This document shows positions 13,208-14,593 of a DNA stretch of 14,593 bases, in pieces. The stretch is from Actinomycetota bacterium (lineage in GTDB: Bacteria; Actinomycetota; Actinomycetes; Streptosporangiales; Streptosporangiaceae), in NCBI GenBank assembly GCA_003242605.1, contig QGUZ01000113.1, forward strand, positions 1 to 14,593. Reading direction: 5' to 3'. How positions within the stretch are numbered: position 1 is the first letter of the stretch; each line of letters opens with the position of its first letter. The notes beneath the pieces are model-generated. The model saw only the letters and a program-made list of their open reading frames with translations. It was not told the DNA's origin and searched no databases. A program made the translations under genes and the position numbers.

Positions 13208-14428
13208 ATGCGGGAACCACGACTGACGCGCAGGCATCTGCTGACCGGCGGCGCGGTCACGGCGGCGGCCGGCGCGCTCGCCGCCTGCTCCGCCGGCACG
13301 GCGGCCGACGCCCCGTCCGCCCGGGCCTCGGCCGCGGAGACCCGGATCCCCACCGGCACGACGGTGGAGCCGTTCCACGGCGAGCACCAGGCCGGGGTGG
13401 CGACCCTGCCGCAGACCTACGCGGCGTTCGTCGCGTTCGACCTCAAGCGCGGGGTGGACCGCGAGGCGATGGGCCGCATGATGCGGCTGCTCACCGACGA
13501 CGCACGGCGGCTCACCGCGGGGAACGGCGCGCTCGCCGACACCGAGCCGCACCTCGCCGAGTTCCCGGCCCGGCTCACGATCACCTTCGGGTTCGGGCCG
13601 GGCCTGTTTGAGAAGGCGGGCCTGGAGAAGCAGCGCCCGCCCTCGGTCAAGCAGCTGCCGAAGTTCCCGATCGACCGGCTCGAGGACCGGTGGAGCGGTG
13701 GCGACCTGCTCATCCAGATCTGCTCCGACGACGCGGTCACCCTCGCCCACGCGCTGCGGATGACCGTCAAGGACGCCCGGTCGTTCGGCACGGTGCGCTG
13801 GATCCAGCGCGGGTTCCGCCGCCCGCCGCACGTGCAGGAGCCCTCGCTGACCCAGCGCAACCTCATGGGCCAGCTCGACGGCACGGTGAACCCCCGGCCG
13901 GGCACGCCCGAGTTCGACAAGGCGGTCTGGGTCTCCGACGGCCCCGAGTGGTTCCGCGGCGGCACCACGCTCGTGCTGCGCCGCATCCGCATGGAACTGG
14001 AAACCTGGGACAAGGTCGACCCGGTGGCCCGGGAGTTCACCATCGGGCGGCGGCTGTCCGACGGCGCCCCGCTCACCGGGAACGCCGAGCACGACGAGCC
14101 GGACTTCGACAAGAAGACCCCGGCCGGGCTGCCGGTGATCGGCGAGTACGCGCACATCCGCCGGGCGCACGTGGCCGACCCGGCGATGCGTATCTTCCGG
14201 CGCACGTACAACTACGACGACGGGCTGTCGGCGGACGGCGTCGCCGACAGCGGCCTGCTGTTCGCCTCCTACCAGGCGGACGTGGAGCGGCAGTTCCTCC
14301 CGATCCAGCGCCGCCTCGCCGAGGGCGACCTGCTCAACGACTGGACCACCCCGATCGGCTCGGCCGTGTTCGCCATCCCGCCCGGCTGCCGGGAGGGCGG
14401 GTGGATCGGCGAGACCCTGCTCGGCTGA
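13208..14428 (+). CDS. Tat-exported DyP-type heme peroxidase
   Basis: A 406-residue protein, typical length for exported class A (EfeB/DtpA-like) DyP peroxidases. The signal holds a twin-Arg motif, TRRHLLTGG (7-15), so heme is loaded before Tat export; it ends in LAAC (24-27), a possible lipobox. The DyP signature GxxDG is GQLDG (221-225), with Asp224 the distal catalytic acid. The distal Arg is in LVLRRIRMEL (255-264), and the proximal heme His is probably His316 in EYAHIRRAH. DyP enzymes use H2O2 to oxidise dyes, phenols or metals. In Streptomyces lividans a related enzyme works with copper chaperones and the copper oxidase GlxA; the PCu(A)C gene 7 nt upstream fits such a role. The start ATG follows GAGG. 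Confidence 0.93.
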   Translation: MREPRLTRRHLLTGGAVTAAAGALAACSAGTAADAPSARASAAETRIPTGTTVEPFHGEHQAGVATLPQTYAAFVAFDLKRGVDREAMGRMMRLLTDDARRLTAGNGALADTEPHLAEFPARLTITFGFGPGLFEKAGLEKQRPPSVKQLPKFPIDRLEDRWSGGDLLIQICSDDAVTLAHALRMTVKDARSFGTVRWIQRGFRRPPHVQEPSLTQRNLMGQLDGTVNPRPGTPEFDKAVWVSDGPEWFRGGTTLVLRRIRMELETWDKVDPVAREFTIGRRLSDGAPLTGNAEHDEPDFDKKTPAGLPVIGEYAHIRRAHVADPAMRIFRRTYNYDDGLSADGVADSGLLFASYQADVERQFLPIQRRLAEGDLLNDWTTPIGSAVFAIPPGCREGGWIGETLLG

Positions 14429-14451
14429 GGCCCGCGTGAGATGATCACAGG

Positions 14452-14492
14452 CGGCGCCCGGCGGCCCGGCCGCCCGGGCCGGCGGGGCGCCG
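14452..14492 (+). terminator. Strong two-part hairpin after the DyP gene
   Basis: An outer 8-bp stem CGGCGCCC (14452-14459) with GGGCGCCG (14485-14492) encloses an inner 7-bp stem GGCCCGG (14463-14469) with CCGGGCC (14474-14480). It starts 23 nt after the stop and is a likely factor-independent actinobacterial terminator without a U-tract. Confidence 0.65.
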
Positions 14493-14499
14493 GGCGGGC

Positions 14500-14593
14500 C
14501 GGGGGGGGCGGGGGCGGGGGGGAGTGGGGGGGGGGGAAGAGGGGGGGGGGGCCGCCACCGGGGGGGGCGCCCCGGCGGCGGCGCGGGGCGGCA
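14500..14593. other. Poly-G low-complexity end, probable sequencing artefact
   Basis: The last ~90 bases are nearly all G, with runs of up to 11 and only scattered other bases, quite unlike the mixed G/C of the rest. This resembles erroneous poly-G read tails at a contig end, perhaps helped by the strong hairpin just before it. No gene is called here. Confidence 0.6.

Noticed and set aside
1..14593. CRISPR arrays, tRNA or rRNA genes, insertion sequences or transposases
   Set aside because: No regular repeat-spacer pattern, no clover-leaf or rRNA-like stretch and no transposase-like protein was seen on either strand.

Overview
The window is very GC-rich. It has GTG starts, Tat and lipobox export signals, a CelR/CebR-style palindromic operator in front of a secreted glycosidase, and hairpin terminators without U-tracts. 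This points to an actinobacterium, probably a mycelial one such as a Streptosporangiales or Streptomyces relative; the genus cannot be fixed from the sequence.

Layout: (1) 1-571, minus strand: the 5' end of a secreted family 3 beta-glucosidase-like gene, cut by the window edge, with two copies of a GAGAGCGCTCTC palindrome upstream. (2) 705-7817, minus strand: six genes whose starts and stops overlap or abut at every junction. In transcription order they encode a class III cyclase-fold protein, a large helical-repeat protein with a degenerate P-loop, a possibly SPFH-like coiled-coil protein, a VWA-OmpA lipoprotein, a four-helix membrane protein and a protein resembling the Pycsar effector PycTM. 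(3) 7934-8644, minus strand: a Crp/Fnr-family regulator just upstream of that operon, preceded by an unusually AT-rich leader. (4) 8895-11215, minus strand: a GT4 glycosyltransferase and a PAPS-dependent sulfotransferase. (5) 11615-14428, plus strand: a small membrane protein, a PCu(A)C-type copper chaperone lipoprotein and a Tat-exported DyP peroxidase, ending in a strong hairpin. The last ~80 bases are poly-G and look like a sequencing or assembly artefact.

The main point of interest is region 2 with region 3. Classic Pycsar anti-phage loci pair a nucleotide cyclase with one effector. Here a cyclase-fold protein opens, and a PycTM-like membrane protein closes, a translationally coupled six-gene operon. 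The four extra genes connect the cytoplasm to the membrane and the cell wall. The C-terminus of the cyclase-like protein and the N-terminus of the next protein carry similar GDIN-type motifs, which could mediate docking. The adjacent Crp-family protein could read the same cyclic nucleotide. The operon layout and motifs are read from the sequence; the defence role and the messenger circuit are inference.
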